A DNA stretch of 52,386 nucleotides from NCBI RefSeq assembly GCF_900289145.1, contig NZ_OKQO01000012.1, positions 1 to 52,386 of the forward strand, in the 5' to 3' direction. Origin of the DNA: Neobittarella massiliensis (ex Bilen et al. 2018). GTDB taxonomy: Bacteria; Bacillota; Clostridia; Oscillospirales; Ruminococcaceae. Below the pieces are notes generated by a model. It made no database searches. It saw only the letters and a program-made list of their open reading frames with translations, and had not been told where the DNA came from. The translations under genes were made by a program, and so were the position numbers. Each line of letters starts with the position of its first letter. The stretch's first letter is position 1. This document shows positions 26,191 through 36,909 of this stretch, one piece after another.

Positions 26191-27666
26191 TCAGAACTCC
26201 CGCACCAGCGATTTGAGCGAAAAGCGGTGGCGCTTGCGGGGATCCAGGCCAAACAGGCGGCAGACCTCCTGCCGGGGCAGGTTTTTCAGGTGGTGCCGGG
26301 TAAGGCCCTCACCGTAGGTGTAGATGAACACGTCACAGGCGTCGTCGCCCATTTGGATGATGCTCTGGCGGCAGCGCACCCGGGCGATCTTGTCCCGGTG
26401 CACCACCACAGTGTGGAGCGTAAAACCCTTGGAGTAGCGCAGGGTATAGCAGTCCTTTTGCACGCCGATGCCCGACTGTAAAAAGTCGGCCACCCGCAGA
26501 CACAAAAACCAGAGGATGGGCACCAGCAGAAGCAGGGCCACCACGGTGATGAGCGACTCCCAGCTGGGGAGCAGTTTGCAGAGCGCCCACCACAGCAGCG
26601 GGTCGGCCAGCAGATAGCCCAGCGGGTCGATGATGAATTTGAAGATGGAAAACAGGTTGGGGCCGATGGTGCGCTCGGAGAGCAGGAACTCGGGCACCAG
26701 TTTTTGCAGATACTGGCGGTAGGCTTTTTTGCCGGCGGCAGGGATGATCACCGGGCGGATATCGTCGGATTTGCCGTAGCCTGAACACTTGATATAGGCC
26801 GAGTAGATACCCAGTATTTTGGTAAAGAGCGTCTGCTGGATATCGAGAAAGTGGATCTTATTAAATAACACAGAGTATTCACGTTGAACAAAAATACCAC
26901 CTGTTATAAATAGACGGTGCGGCGCACGGGTAATACAGAAGTTGTAGTAGCGGATGAGGTTGCGCGCAAAGCTGATGGCCCAGCCCAGCAGCAGCAAGAC
27001 CGCCAAAAACACAGCCACCGGCGGAATGCCCAGCGCCACCAGCTGGGCCACATGGGCCAGCGTGCCGTATACCCGGCCGGCGATCTCCTCCCCCAGGATA
27101 TCGCCGACCTTGGTGATGAAGACCGAGAGAAAGGTGACCCCGGCAAAGTAGTTGGTGGTGATGAGGGAGAGGATGACCACATACAGGTTGCGGGACATAA
27201 AGATCTGCTGGTGGGTGAGCGACTCGAGGCTCTGGCGGATGCCGCCCATCTGCAAGAGCTCCACTGCCGCCGACTTTTTGAGCACCAGGATGGCGTCGTG
27301 GGACTTGACCGAGCCGGCATCGGTGTCTAAACGCAGCGTGACCGCGCCGAAGGGGCGGTACCAAAACGGATCTTCGAGGTAGATGGAGCTGAGTTTCTGG
27401 TAGGGGATGGAGCGGGTGCGCACCAGCAGAAACCCCTCGTGGATGTGGATGGCCGACGGGGTAAAATAGTAGTAGATGCACCACCAGCGCAACACCGCCA
27501 GGGCCAAAATAAACAGCAGGACGATGATGTCGACCCAGGCGCCCTCCAGCCAGGCAAAAAAGCCGGAGCGGATATAAAACAAACTGCGCACCAGCGGCAC
27601 CAGCAGCAAAAACAGGAAGCGGCCGATGTTGGCAAAAATGGTGACCGGATGAGTGCGCCTAATCAC
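26191..27666 (-). CDS. Multi-PH-domain membrane protein (YdbT-like)
   Basis: A 491-residue membrane protein with bacterial PH domains (PF03703, DUF304). It has a hydrophobic pair near the N terminus (FLFLLLVPLVRSLFY and IIVLLFILALAVLRW), then a PH segment (ILVLKKSAAVELLQ context), further membrane segments around residues 160-215 and 355-385, and a final PH domain ending in an HRFSLKSLVREF tail. The size and three-part repeat match B. subtilis YdbT, which with YdbS gives resistance to some antimicrobial compounds. The start is a GTG at 27666, overlapping the stop of the partner gene by eight bases with GAGGAGGAG upstream. Function here is inferred from the pair. Confidence 0.85.
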   Translation of the reverse strand: MIRRTHPVTIFANIGRFLFLLLVPLVRSLFYIRSGFFAWLEGAWVDIIVLLFILALAVLRWWCIYYYFTPSAIHIHEGFLLVRTRSIPYQKLSSIYLEDPFWYRPFGAVTLRLDTDAGSVKSHDAILVLKKSAAVELLQMGGIRQSLESLTHQQIFMSRNLYVVILSLITTNYFAGVTFLSVFITKVGDILGEEIAGRVYGTLAHVAQLVALGIPPVAVFLAVLLLLGWAISFARNLIRYYNFCITRAPHRLFITGGIFVQREYSVLFNKIHFLDIQQTLFTKILGIYSAYIKCSGYGKSDDIRPVIIPAAGKKAYRQYLQKLVPEFLLSERTIGPNLFSIFKFIIDPLGYLLADPLLWWALCKLLPSWESLITVVALLLLVPILWFLCLRVADFLQSGIGVQKDCYTLRYSKGFTLHTVVVHRDKIARVRCRQSIIQMGDDACDVFIYTYGEGLTRHHLKNLPRQEVCRLFGLDPRKRHRFSLKSLVREF

Positions 27667-28126
27667 GGCTCTCCTCCTCGGGCGGCGGGGCCAGCAGCGA
27701 GGCCAGCAGCACCGCTCTGCTGTGGGGGATAGAGTGTACCGACACCCGCGACCCGGCGGCAAAGACGGTGAGGTCGGCTACTCCGAACAGCAGCTGCAGC
27801 GGTGTGCGCGAGACCGAGACCATCTGTATCAGACCGCAGGGCAGCGCATTATAGTGGGTGTACACCACGCCGCTGGTGACATACAGCACCCCGTCTTGCA
27901 GCTTGTAGCGGTGCTTAAAGTACTTGACCGGGTAGTAGATGAGCCACAGCAGTAAAAATACTACCGCCCACAGCCCGGCGGCGATCTGCCACAGGGTGGT
28001 GTGGGCGCGCAAAAAGAGCCAGACCAGCAGCATGTAGACAAAGGAGACGCAGATGGTGCGGATGTAGTAGATACACACGCAGACGATGCTGGGGCGCAGA
28101 TAGCCCGCGTCTGTTCGGTCCTCCAT
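27659..28126 (-). CDS. PH-domain membrane protein (YdbS-like)
   Basis: A 155-residue partner of the downstream multi-PH protein. Two hydrophobic segments (TICVSFVYMLLVWLFL and GLWAVVFLLLWLIYY) precede a PH domain with YKLQDGVLYVTSGVVYTHYNALP, RIQMVSV-like motifs and FAAGSRVSVHSIP. This arrangement is that of YdbS. The start ATG at 28126 has AGAGGAGGGG upstream on the minus strand. The pair is divergent from pstS, and the 270 bases between them hold the PhoP box, so phosphate control of both sides is possible. Confidence 0.85.
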   Translation of the reverse strand: MEDRTDAGYLRPSIVCVCIYYIRTICVSFVYMLLVWLFLRAHTTLWQIAAGLWAVVFLLLWLIYYPVKYFKHRYKLQDGVLYVTSGVVYTHYNALPCGLIQMVSVSRTPLQLLFGVADLTVFAAGSRVSVHSIPHSRAVLLASLLAPPPEEESRD

Positions 28127-28278
28127 GGCGCCCCTCCTCTCTAAAGATCGGCAGCTACTGCCGACGTGTACTTTGCAGCTATTTTACCACAAAATGGCCT
28201 GCTTATCAAAACGGGTGCTGTCGAACGGTGGCGGGGCCAAACAGCCCGCTTTTTTAATGGAAAAAGAGCGGCGGCAGG

Positions 28279-28344
28279 TTTACACAGACCTTACAGTAGC
28301 TTTACGAAAGCGTGCTGTCGCCACCGCTGCGGCAGCAGTATAGT
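28279..28344 (+). promoter_or_regulatory. PhoP box and pstS promoter
   Basis: TTTACA (28279), CTTACA (28290) and TTTACG (28301) are direct repeats with exact 11-base steps, the known Gram-positive PhoP pattern TT[A/C/T]ACA-N5. A -10 hexamer TATAGT lies at 28339-28344 with no good -35, consistent with activation by PhoP. Confidence 0.8.
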
Positions 28345-28398
28345 AAAGGTGCGTTCAAGAGAGAGAAAAATCTAAAAGCAGTGAGGAGCGTTTTATCC

Positions 28399-29223
28399 AT
28401 GAAAAAGTTAGTTTCTGTGCTCATGGCCTCGGCTCTGGCCCTGGCTGTTCTGGCCGGCTGCGGCGACAGCGCCAGCACCGGCAGCGGCTCGGATACGGGC
28501 AGCAAGACCATCAAGATGTCGGGTTCGACCTCGATGGAGGAGCTGGCAAAAGGCTTTTCGGAGGCCTACGGCGAAAAGGCCGGGACCACCATCACCGTTG
28601 AGCTGGGCGGTTCGTCGGTGGGCTTTAAAAATGTGCAGGAAGGCGTGTCGGATATCGGCAACATCTCCCGCGAGCTGAAAGAGGAGGAGAAGGCCGAGGG
28701 CCTGACCGAGACGGTGGTGGCCATCGACGGGATCACCGTGATCGTCAACCCGCAGAACAAGGTGGCCGACCTGACCAGCGATCAGCTGAAAAAGATCTTT
28801 ACCGGTGAGATCACCAACTGGAAGGATGTGGGCGGCGCTGACGGCGAGATCGTGGTCATGGGCCGCGAGGCCGGCTCGGGCACCCGCGGCGCCTTTGAGG
28901 AACTGCTGGGCGTCGAGGACGCCTGCAAATACGCCGAGGAGCTCAACGAGACCGGTGCGGTAAAGACCAAGGTGGCCTCTACCCCGGGCGCTATCGGCTA
29001 CGTGTCGATGTCGGCGGTAGACAGCACCGTGACCGGTATAAAGGTAGATGGGGTAGAGCCCACCGAAGAAAATGCCAAGTCGGGCAGCTATGCGCTGAAA
29101 CGCCCCTTCTTAATGGTGTCGAAGCCCGACGCCTCGCAGGCCACGAAAGACTTCCTCGAGTGGGCGGTGAGCGACGAGGGTCAGGAGATCGTGACCCAGC
29201 TGAAGCTGATCTCGGTCAAATAG
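28399..29223 (+). CDS. pstS: Phosphate ABC transporter substrate-binding lipoprotein PstS
   Basis: Extracellular phosphate-binding lipoprotein of 274 residues. The signal peptide ends in the lipobox LAGC with the lipidated cysteine at residue 21, followed by a Gly/Ser-rich spacer. Phosphate-contact motifs are visible: MSGSTSMEELA near the N terminus, and GREAGSGTRGAFEELL. The ATG at 28399 follows GAGGAGCG. It is first in pstSCAB-phoUPR, preceded by a PhoP box, and a hairpin after it probably makes PstS more abundant than the membrane parts. Confidence 0.96.
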   Translation: MKKLVSVLMASALALAVLAGCGDSASTGSGSDTGSKTIKMSGSTSMEELAKGFSEAYGEKAGTTITVELGGSSVGFKNVQEGVSDIGNISRELKEEEKAEGLTETVVAIDGITVIVNPQNKVADLTSDQLKKIFTGEITNWKDVGGADGEIVVMGREAGSGTRGAFEELLGVEDACKYAEELNETGAVKTKVASTPGAIGYVSMSAVDSTVTGIKVDGVEPTEENAKSGSYALKRPFLMVSKPDASQATKDFLEWAVSDEGQEIVTQLKLISVK

Positions 29224-29307
29224 TGTACCCGTTTCTTCTTCTCTTATAAGCAGGCACTGGTACCTGTACGTACACATTCACGTACATGTATACATCCCAA
29301 AACACAG

Positions 29308-29357
29308 ATACGGACCCAGCGGTCGAATGCACCCGCCACGGACGGTCCGTATTTTGT
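29308..29357 (+). terminator. Hairpin between pstS and pstC
   Basis: ATACGGACC (29308-29316) pairs with GGTCCGTAT (29344-29352), 27-base loop, then TTTGTG. The T-run is short, so partial termination or protection of the pstS message is likely. Confidence 0.6.
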
Positions 29358-29421
29358 GCTGTACCGAGGATGGGGTAAAATCGGCGTAAAGGCCATGTAA
29401 AACGGCAAAGGAGAGACCCTT

Positions 29422-30366
29422 ATGGCGCGTGTTGTAACCAGTGGGCAGGCGGCGTCGTCGGCAGCGCCGCTGCTGACCGACCGCAAGACCACCAAGCAGC
29501 GCATCGAGACGCTGATGAGCGGTATTTTTAAGGTGTGCGGCTACCTGTCGGTGGTGGCGGTGGCGCTCATCACCATCTATATGGTGGTGTTGGGGGCGCC
29601 GGGTATCGGCAAGATCGGGGTAGGCGAGTTTCTGTTCGGCACCGAGTGGTTCCCCGCCGCCACCACCAGAGATCCCAGCTTTGGCATCCTGCCCATGATC
29701 TTGTCTTCTATTATGGCCACAGTGGGGGCGGTGATCATTGGCGTACCCATCGGCCTGTTCACCGCCATCTACCTGGCCGAGTTCTCGAAGGGAAAGATTA
29801 CCACCGTGCTGCGCACCGTCATCAGCCTGCTATCGGGCATTCCCTCGGTGGTGTATGGTCTGGTGGGCATGATCGTGGTGGTGCCGGCGGTGGCCAAGAT
29901 CTTCGGGCTGCCCTCGGGCTCCTCGCTGTTTTCGGCTATGCTCATTTTGGCGATCATGATACTGCCGACCATCGTCTCGATCAGCGAAAATGCCATCCGG
30001 GCGGTGCCCAAGGAGTACCGCGAGGCCTCGCTGGCTATGGGTACCACCCAGGTGTACACCATCTTTAAAGTGGTGCTGCCGGCGGCCAAATCGGGTATTG
30101 CTGCCGGGATCGTGCTGGGTATCGGCCGCGCGGTGGGCGAGACTATGGCAGTGATCATGGTGGCCGGCAACGCGGTGAACATGCCGGGCCTGTTTAACAG
30201 TGTGCGGCTGATGACCACCGGCATCGCCATGGAGATGGGCTACGCGGCCGGCCTGCACCGGCAGGCGCTGTTCGGTATCGGCCTGGTGCTGTTTATGTTT
30301 ATCATGGTCATCAACATCGTGCTCAACCGCATCATCAAGTCGGAGGATAAGGAGGCCCGCTCATGA
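29422..30366 (+). CDS. pstC: Phosphate ABC transporter permease PstC
   Basis: Membrane subunit of the phosphate importer, 314 residues with about six helices. The N-terminal tail (RVVTSGQAASSA) is cytoplasmic; the periplasmic part includes FLFGTEWFPA, typical for PstC, and the coupling-loop EAA region reads KEYREASLAMGTTQVYTIFKVVLP. It overlaps pstA by four bases (ATGA). Confidence 0.96.
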   Translation: MARVVTSGQAASSAAPLLTDRKTTKQRIETLMSGIFKVCGYLSVVAVALITIYMVVLGAPGIGKIGVGEFLFGTEWFPAATTRDPSFGILPMILSSIMATVGAVIIGVPIGLFTAIYLAEFSKGKITTVLRTVISLLSGIPSVVYGLVGMIVVVPAVAKIFGLPSGSSLFSAMLILAIMILPTIVSISENAIRAVPKEYREASLAMGTTQVYTIFKVVLPAAKSGIAAGIVLGIGRAVGETMAVIMVAGNAVNMPGLFNSVRLMTTGIAMEMGYAAGLHRQALFGIGLVLFMFIMVINIVLNRIIKSEDKEARS

Positions 30367-31226
30367 GAGATTTTACCGGGCGGCGCAGCAGGCTGGGCGA
30401 ACACCTGCTGAAAGCGCTCATCTACCTGTGCGCCTTTTTTACCGTGGCGCTGGTGGTGGCCATGATCGGCTACATTTTTGTGCGGGGCCTGCCGTCGGTG
30501 AGCTGGGAGTTTTTGACCTCGTCGCCCAGCGTGCTCAAAGGTACCATCGGCATCCTGCCCAATATCGTCAACACGCTGCTGATGATCGCCGTCAGTCTGG
30601 TGTTCTCGGTGCCGATCGGTATTGGGGCGGCCATCTATCTCAACGAATACGCCCGGGGCGGCCGATTGGTGCGCATCATCGAGTTTACGGTAGAGACGCT
30701 GGCGGGCATCCCCTCGATCATCTACGGGCTGTTTGGCCTGATGTTCTTTGTCACCATGATGAAGCTGCAGACCTCGATCATCGCCGGGGCACTCACCCTG
30801 ACCATCATGCTGCTGCCCACCCTGATCCGCACCACCCAGGAGGCACTGAAGGCGGTGCCCGACTCGTTTCGCGAAGGGGCCATCGGCCTGGGAGCGACCA
30901 AGTGGTACACCATTAAAACGGTGCTGCTGCCCTCGGCTAAGGCCGGCATCGTCAGCGCGGTCATCCTCAGCGTGGGGCGCATCGTGGGCGAATCGGCGGC
31001 GCTCATCTTTACTGCCGGCATCGGCGACAAACTGACCGGCGGCTTTGTCAGCCAGCTGTTTTCCTCCGGCGGGACCCTGACCGTGGCGCTGTACACCTAT
31101 GCCATGGGCCGGGGCGAGAGCGCCGACCTCACCTTTGCCATCGCCTCTATCCTGGTGCTGATCGTGCTGCTGATCAACATCTTTACCATGGTGCTCGGCA
31201 AAGAAAAAAAGACCGAACGAGACTAG
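30363..31226 (+). CDS. pstA: Phosphate ABC transporter permease PstA
   Basis: Second membrane subunit, 287 residues. It has the family segments [20 protein letters not shown] and, in the coupling loop, [25 protein letters not shown]. About six membrane helices are present. The start overlaps the pstC stop. The pstB start follows after 37 bases. Confidence 0.96.
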   Translation: MRDFTGRRSRLGEHLLKALIYLCAFFTVALVVAMIGYIFVRGLPSVSWEFLTSSPSVLKGTIGILPNIVNTLLMIAVSLVFSVPIGIGAAIYLNEYARGGRLVRIIEFTVETLAGIPSIIYGLFGLMFFVTMMKLQTSIIAGALTLTIMLLPTLIRTTQEALKAVPDSFREGAIGLGATKWYTIKTVLLPSAKAGIVSAVILSVGRIVGESAALIFTAGIGDKLTGGFVSQLFSSGGTLTVALYTYAMGRGESADLTFAIASILVLIVLLINIFTMVLGKEKKTERD

Positions 31227-31263
31227 CGCGGCCCACCGGCCCGGCAGAAAGGCGGAAGCATTT

Positions 31264-32049
31264 ATGAGTACGACGACACAGGACCCGCGCCCGGCGGCGC
31301 TGGGTATTTCAGTAAACGACCTGCACCTGTATTACGGCAAGAGCCACGCCCTGAAAGGGGTGAGCATGGAGATAAGCCCCAACGAGATCACCGCGTTCAT
31401 CGGTCCCTCGGGCTGCGGCAAATCCACCTTTTTAAAGACGCTCAACCGCATGAACGACCTGGTGGACGGGGTGTCTATCACCGGCGAGGTGCGCATTGGC
31501 GGGCAGAACATCTACGACCCCAAGGTGGATGTGACGCTGCTGCGCAAAGCGGTGGGGATGGTGTTTCAAAAGCCCAACCCGTTCCCCATGAGCATCTACG
31601 ACAACATCGCCTATGGGCCCCGCTGTCACGGCATCAAAAACAAACGCCAACTCGACGAGATCGTTGAGGAGAGCCTGCGCGGAGCGGCGCTTTGGGACGA
31701 GGTGAAAGACCGCATCAAAAAGTCGGCGATGGGGCTCTCGGGCGGGCAGCAGCAGCGGCTGTGCATTGCCCGGGCGCTGGCGGTGCAGCCGGATATCCTG
31801 CTGATGGATGAGCCGACCTCGGCGCTGGACCCCATCTCTACCATGAAAGTGGAGGACCTGATGAGCAGCTTAAAGCAGCGCTACACGGTGGTCATCGTCA
31901 CCCACAACATGCAGCAGGCGGCCCGCATATCGGATAAGACGGCATTTTTTTTGCTGGGGGAGATGATCGAATACGGCGAGACCGAACAGCTGTTCTCGAT
32001 GCCCCAAAACAAAAAGACCGAGGAGTACATCACCGGCCGGTTCGGCTGA
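31264..32049 (+). CDS. pstB: Phosphate ABC transporter ATP-binding protein PstB
   Basis: ATPase of the phosphate importer, 261 residues. Walker A is GPSGCGKST, the Q-loop lies in [20 protein letters not shown], the signature is [15 protein letters not shown], and Walker B is [13 protein letters not shown]; the H-loop is [10 protein letters not shown]. The MSIYDN phrase is characteristic of PstB. The phoU gene follows after a 99-base gap that carries its own promoter-like sequence. Confidence 0.97.
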   Translation: MSTTTQDPRPAALGISVNDLHLYYGKSHALKGVSMEISPNEITAFIGPSGCGKSTFLKTLNRMNDLVDGVSITGEVRIGGQNIYDPKVDVTLLRKAVGMVFQKPNPFPMSIYDNIAYGPRCHGIKNKRQLDEIVEESLRGAALWDEVKDRIKKSAMGLSGGQQQRLCIARALAVQPDILLMDEPTSALDPISTMKVEDLMSSLKQRYTVVIVTHNMQQAARISDKTAFFLLGEMIEYGETEQLFSMPQNKKTEEYITGRFG

Positions 32050-32079
32050 TACCGGCGCCCGAAAATGGGCGGCAACGCA

Positions 32080-32109
32080 TTTACACCCGCCCGGCGGGTA
32101 GGTTATACT
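32080..32109 (+). promoter_or_regulatory. Internal promoter before phoU with palindromic spacer
   Basis: TTTACA (32080-32085), 18-base spacer, TATACT (32104-32109). The spacer is largely the perfect palindrome ACCCGCC-C-GGCGGGT (32085-32099 region), which could be an operator or form a hairpin at the end of the pstB message. It would let phoU-phoP-phoR be made without the transporter. Confidence 0.6.
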
Positions 32110-32148
32110 GGGGGTGTGGCCCCCACGTCGTGAGAGCAGGAGGAGAGC

Positions 32149-32847
32149 ATGGCCATTCGTTTGCATTTTGAAAAGCAGCTGGAGCTGCTGCATATGGATC
32201 TGGTGAAGATGGGCAGCATGGTAGAACAGTCTATCGAGGACGGCATCGGGGCGCTGATGCGGCGCGATACCCAGCTGGCCCAGCGGGTCATCGAGGGCGA
32301 CAAACAGGTCGACGATATGGAACAGCAGATCGAGAACACCTGCCTGCGGCTGCTGATGCGCGAGCAGCCGGTGGCGGGGGATTTTCGCATCGTGTTCGCC
32401 GCCCTGAAGATGATCACCGACATGGAGCGCATCGCCGATCAGGCGGCGGATATCGCGGCGCTGTCGTTTCGCTTTGAGCGGCAGACCTTTGGCGACATGG
32501 TCTACCACATACCGGCCATGGAGCGGGTGGCCAAAGATATGGTCAGCGCCGCCATCCGCAGCTTTGTGGGCCGCAATTTAGAGCTGGCGCTGGAGACTAT
32601 GGAGCGCGACGACGAGGTGGACGACCTGTTTGACGTGGTGAAAAACGATCTCATCGAGCTGCTGCGGGAGGACGACGGCGGCAAGTCGGCCGACCAGGCC
32701 ATCGATGTGCTGATGATCGCCAAGTACTTAGAGCGCATCGCCGACCACGCAGTGAATATCTGTGAGTGGGTGGAGTATTACATCACCGGCGTGCACCGGG
32801 GCGGCGAGGGAAAAGAGGACCTGCTGCCAAGCAGCCGGGAAGCATAG
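32149..32847 (+). CDS. phoU: Phosphate signaling complex protein PhoU
   Basis: Negative regulator that links PstB transport state to PhoR activity. The 232 residues form the usual two three-helix bundles; metal-binding ExxxD-type patterns appear in KMITDMERIADQAADIA and AKYLERIADHAVNICEW. The ATG has GGAGGAGAGC upstream. It sits between pstB and the phoP-phoR pair, where its partners are encoded. Confidence 0.95.
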   Translation: MAIRLHFEKQLELLHMDLVKMGSMVEQSIEDGIGALMRRDTQLAQRVIEGDKQVDDMEQQIENTCLRLLMREQPVAGDFRIVFAALKMITDMERIADQAADIAALSFRFERQTFGDMVYHIPAMERVAKDMVSAAIRSFVGRNLELALETMERDDEVDDLFDVVKNDLIELLREDDGGKSADQAIDVLMIAKYLERIADHAVNICEWVEYYITGVHRGGEGKEDLLPSSREA

Positions 32848-32862
32848 AAAGGGGAGAGAGCT

Positions 32863-33581
32863 ATGGCAGAGCGCATATTTATCGCCGAGGACGACGACAG
32901 TATACGGGAGCTGCTGCGCTGCACGCTGGAGAGCTTTGGCTATACCGTGAGCGATTTTGCCGACGGACAGGCGCTGCTGGACCAGATAGAGCCCGCCTGT
33001 CTGCCGGACCTGGTGATCCTGGACATCATGATGCCGGTAAAGGACGGCCTGCAGACGCTGAGCGAGCTGCGCCAGCGGGAGGAGACCCGTGACCTGCCCG
33101 CCATTATGGTGACGGCCAAAGATGCCGTGATCGACAAGGTGCGGGGACTGGACCTGGGGGCCGACGACTACATCACCAAGCCGTTTGGTATACTGGAGCT
33201 CTCTTCCCGGGTAAAGGCGGTGCTGCGCCGCAGTGCCCGGGGCGGGCGGCCGGCCCAGGTCATACAGATCGGAGATATCGTTTTAGACAGCGGCAGAGTG
33301 GTGGTGTATCAGGGCAAGCAGGAGCTGGAACTGACCAACAAGGAGTTTAAACTGCTGAGCCTGCTGATGCGCAACTGCGGGATCGCCCTGCCCAGAGAGG
33401 AGATCCTAAATAAGGTGTGGGGCTATGATTACATCGGCGAGACCCGCACGCTGGATATGCACATCCGCTCGCTGCGGCAGAAGCTGGGGGACGACGCCGA
33501 GACGCCCCGCTACATCAAGACCGTGCGCTCGGTGGGTTATAAATTTATGGAGCCCAGCCGCACAGCAGGGGGGGACGGCGC

Positions 33582-33585
<4 letters not shown>
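32863..33585 (+). CDS. phoP: Phosphate response regulator PhoP/PhoB
   Basis: OmpR-type response regulator, 240 residues. The receiver domain has the acidic pocket E9-D10-D11, phospho-acceptor D54 in VILDIMMPVKDG, and the conserved lysine in YITKPFG. The C-terminal winged helix has KEFKLLSLLMRN and RTLDMHIRSLRQKLGDD. It overlaps phoR by four bases and almost certainly binds the PhoP box before pstS. Confidence 0.96.
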
Positions 33586-35345
<1,760 letters not shown>

Positions 35346-35354
35346 GTGATGTAT

Positions 35355-35389
35355 AAAAGCGCTGTGGAAATTTTCCACAGCGCTTTTTT
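35355..35389. terminator. Bidirectional terminator after phoR
   Basis: AAAAGCGCTGTGGAAA (35355-35370) and TTTCCACAGCGCTTTT (35372-35387) are perfect arms around one T, with T and A runs for both strands. It serves phoR and the convergent antiporter gene. The stem also contains TTTTCCACA, a DnaA-box match, on each strand. Confidence 0.93.
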
Positions 35390-35418
35390 GTTGGGGTGCT
35401 GTCACTGGCTGGCCGCCG

Positions 35419-36744
35419 TTAGGGCCGGTGGTGCTGGTGGGCGATGGGGATGGGCTGTACGGCCGGCCGGGCGGCGAGCGGCAGCTCGGGGCGCCGGTGT
35501 TCCTGCTGGATAGCGGCGGCCTGGGCGTCTTGCTCTTCGGCCTGCTGGCGGGTGATCGTGTGGGATAAAAACAGCGAGGCTTTGGCGCAGGCCGGACCCA
35601 CAGTCTCGTACAGCACTGCCGAGGAGAGGATGATGGTGGAGAGCAGCGTGCCGTATTTGCCCGGCAGCAGCCGCTGCCCCAAGACGGCCAGACCGATAGA
35701 TACACCGGCCTGGGGGATGAGGGCCAGACCCAGGTAGTTGCGGATGTTGCTGCTGGCGTGGCTGACAGCCGCCCCCAGCCAGGCGCCGGCGTATTTGCCC
35801 AAGATGCGCACGAAGAAATAACCCACCCCGGTGATGCCGGCGGTCAGCAGTATGGGTACATTCAGGTTGAGGCCTGAGAGCACAAAGAAGAGCAGGAGGA
35901 TGGGCGGGGTAAAGCTGTTGACCTGCTTAAACAGGTTTTTGTTGCCGCTGACGTTGATGTACACTGTGCCCATAGCCATACAGGACAGCAGCGGCGATAC
36001 GTCCAGCGCCGCACATAAGCCCGACAGGCCCAGGATCATGGCGCAGACCAGCACCAGCTTGTGGTCCTGCGAGCGGCGCTCGGTGATGCAGTGGTGCAGC
36101 AGCCAGCCCATAGCACCGCCGGCCAAAATAGCGGCGATGTTGGTGAGTACCGGCAGCAGAAATACGCTGGGATCGATATGGCCGCCGCCATCGAGTACCT
36201 GCACCACAGCGGTACAGATGCTAAAGGCGATCAGCGCTACGGCGTCGTCGAGGGCCACCACCTGCAGGATCATATCCACAAAGGGCCCCTTGGCGTGGTA
36301 CTGGCGTATGGTCATGATGGTGGAGGCGGGGGCGGTGGCACAGCCGATGGCCCCCAGCAGCAGCGAGAACGAGACCGGCAGCCGGAAGATGAAGATCATG
36401 GCCAGCGTGATGACCACCCCGGCCAGCAGCGACTCGAACAGGGTGACGATGAGCACCTGCTTGCCGCTGCGCTTAAGGGCCTCCAGCTTAAAGTAACGGC
36501 CCACCCCAAAGGCGATGAACGACAGGGCGATATCGGTGACGAAGCTCATGTTGGCGATGGTCTGCTGAGGAATGGCCCCCAACAGGTAGGGGCCTAAAAT
36601 GATACCGGCGAAGATGTAGCCGGTCACGTTGGGCAGTTTGCATTTTTTTGTCAGCCGGGTCATCAGAAAGCCAGCGATCAGCATGATGGCCAGGCAGAGG
36701 ATGACAGCGGCTGAACCACTTAAGGAAGATAGCCATTTTGCCAT
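35419..36744 (-). CDS. Cation:proton antiporter (CPA2/NhaP-Kef type)
   Basis: A 441-residue membrane antiporter (PF00999) with about twelve hydrophobic segments. Family features include the second-helix region CKLPNVTGYIFAGIILGPYLLG and the central LQVVALDDAVALIAFS, whose DD pair corresponds to the ion-binding aspartates. The C-terminal 45 residues are hydrophilic and rich in Gln, Pro and His (ending HQHHRP), without a TrkA-N domain. It is divergent from a LysR gene and the shared control region has strong palindromes, so it is probably LysR-regulated. Na+ versus K+ preference is unclear. Confidence 0.88.
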   Translation of the reverse strand: MAKWLSSLSGSAAVILCLAIMLIAGFLMTRLTKKCKLPNVTGYIFAGIILGPYLLGAIPQQTIANMSFVTDIALSFIAFGVGRYFKLEALKRSGKQVLIVTLFESLLAGVVITLAMIFIFRLPVSFSLLLGAIGCATAPASTIMTIRQYHAKGPFVDMILQVVALDDAVALIAFSICTAVVQVLDGGGHIDPSVFLLPVLTNIAAILAGGAMGWLLHHCITERRSQDHKLVLVCAMILGLSGLCAALDVSPLLSCMAMGTVYINVSGNKNLFKQVNSFTPPILLLFFVLSGLNLNVPILLTAGITGVGYFFVRILGKYAGAWLGAAVSHASSNIRNYLGLALIPQAGVSIGLAVLGQRLLPGKYGTLLSTIILSSAVLYETVGPACAKASLFLSHTITRQQAEEQDAQAAAIQQEHRRPELPLAARPAVQPIPIAHQHHRP

Positions 36745-36781
36745 GATTTCTGCACATCCCTTCTTGAAAATTGTCTACTGT

Positions 36782-36851
36782 TGATTTTATGTAAAATCAG
36801 TGATAAAATCAAATTAAGATTTTTGCATATAATATAAAATAAATTTATAAT
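36782..36851. promoter_or_regulatory. Divergent promoters and LysR operator
   Basis: TGATTTTA-TG-TAAAATCA (36782-36799) is a perfect palindrome, and TTGATTTTAT (36781) with ATAAAATCAA (36803-36812) forms a second, wider one. On the minus strand TTGATT (36812-36807) and TAAAAT (36789-36784) with 17-base spacing form the antiporter promoter inside these palindromes. On the plus strand TTGCAT (36823-36828) and TATAAT (36846-36851), 17 apart, drive the LysR gene. Confidence 0.75.
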
Positions 36852-36909
36852 AGGGTGGATAAAAGCGTCGACTATAAAAAAGACAGGTCAAAATGAGGGG
36901 GGAGCAGAG

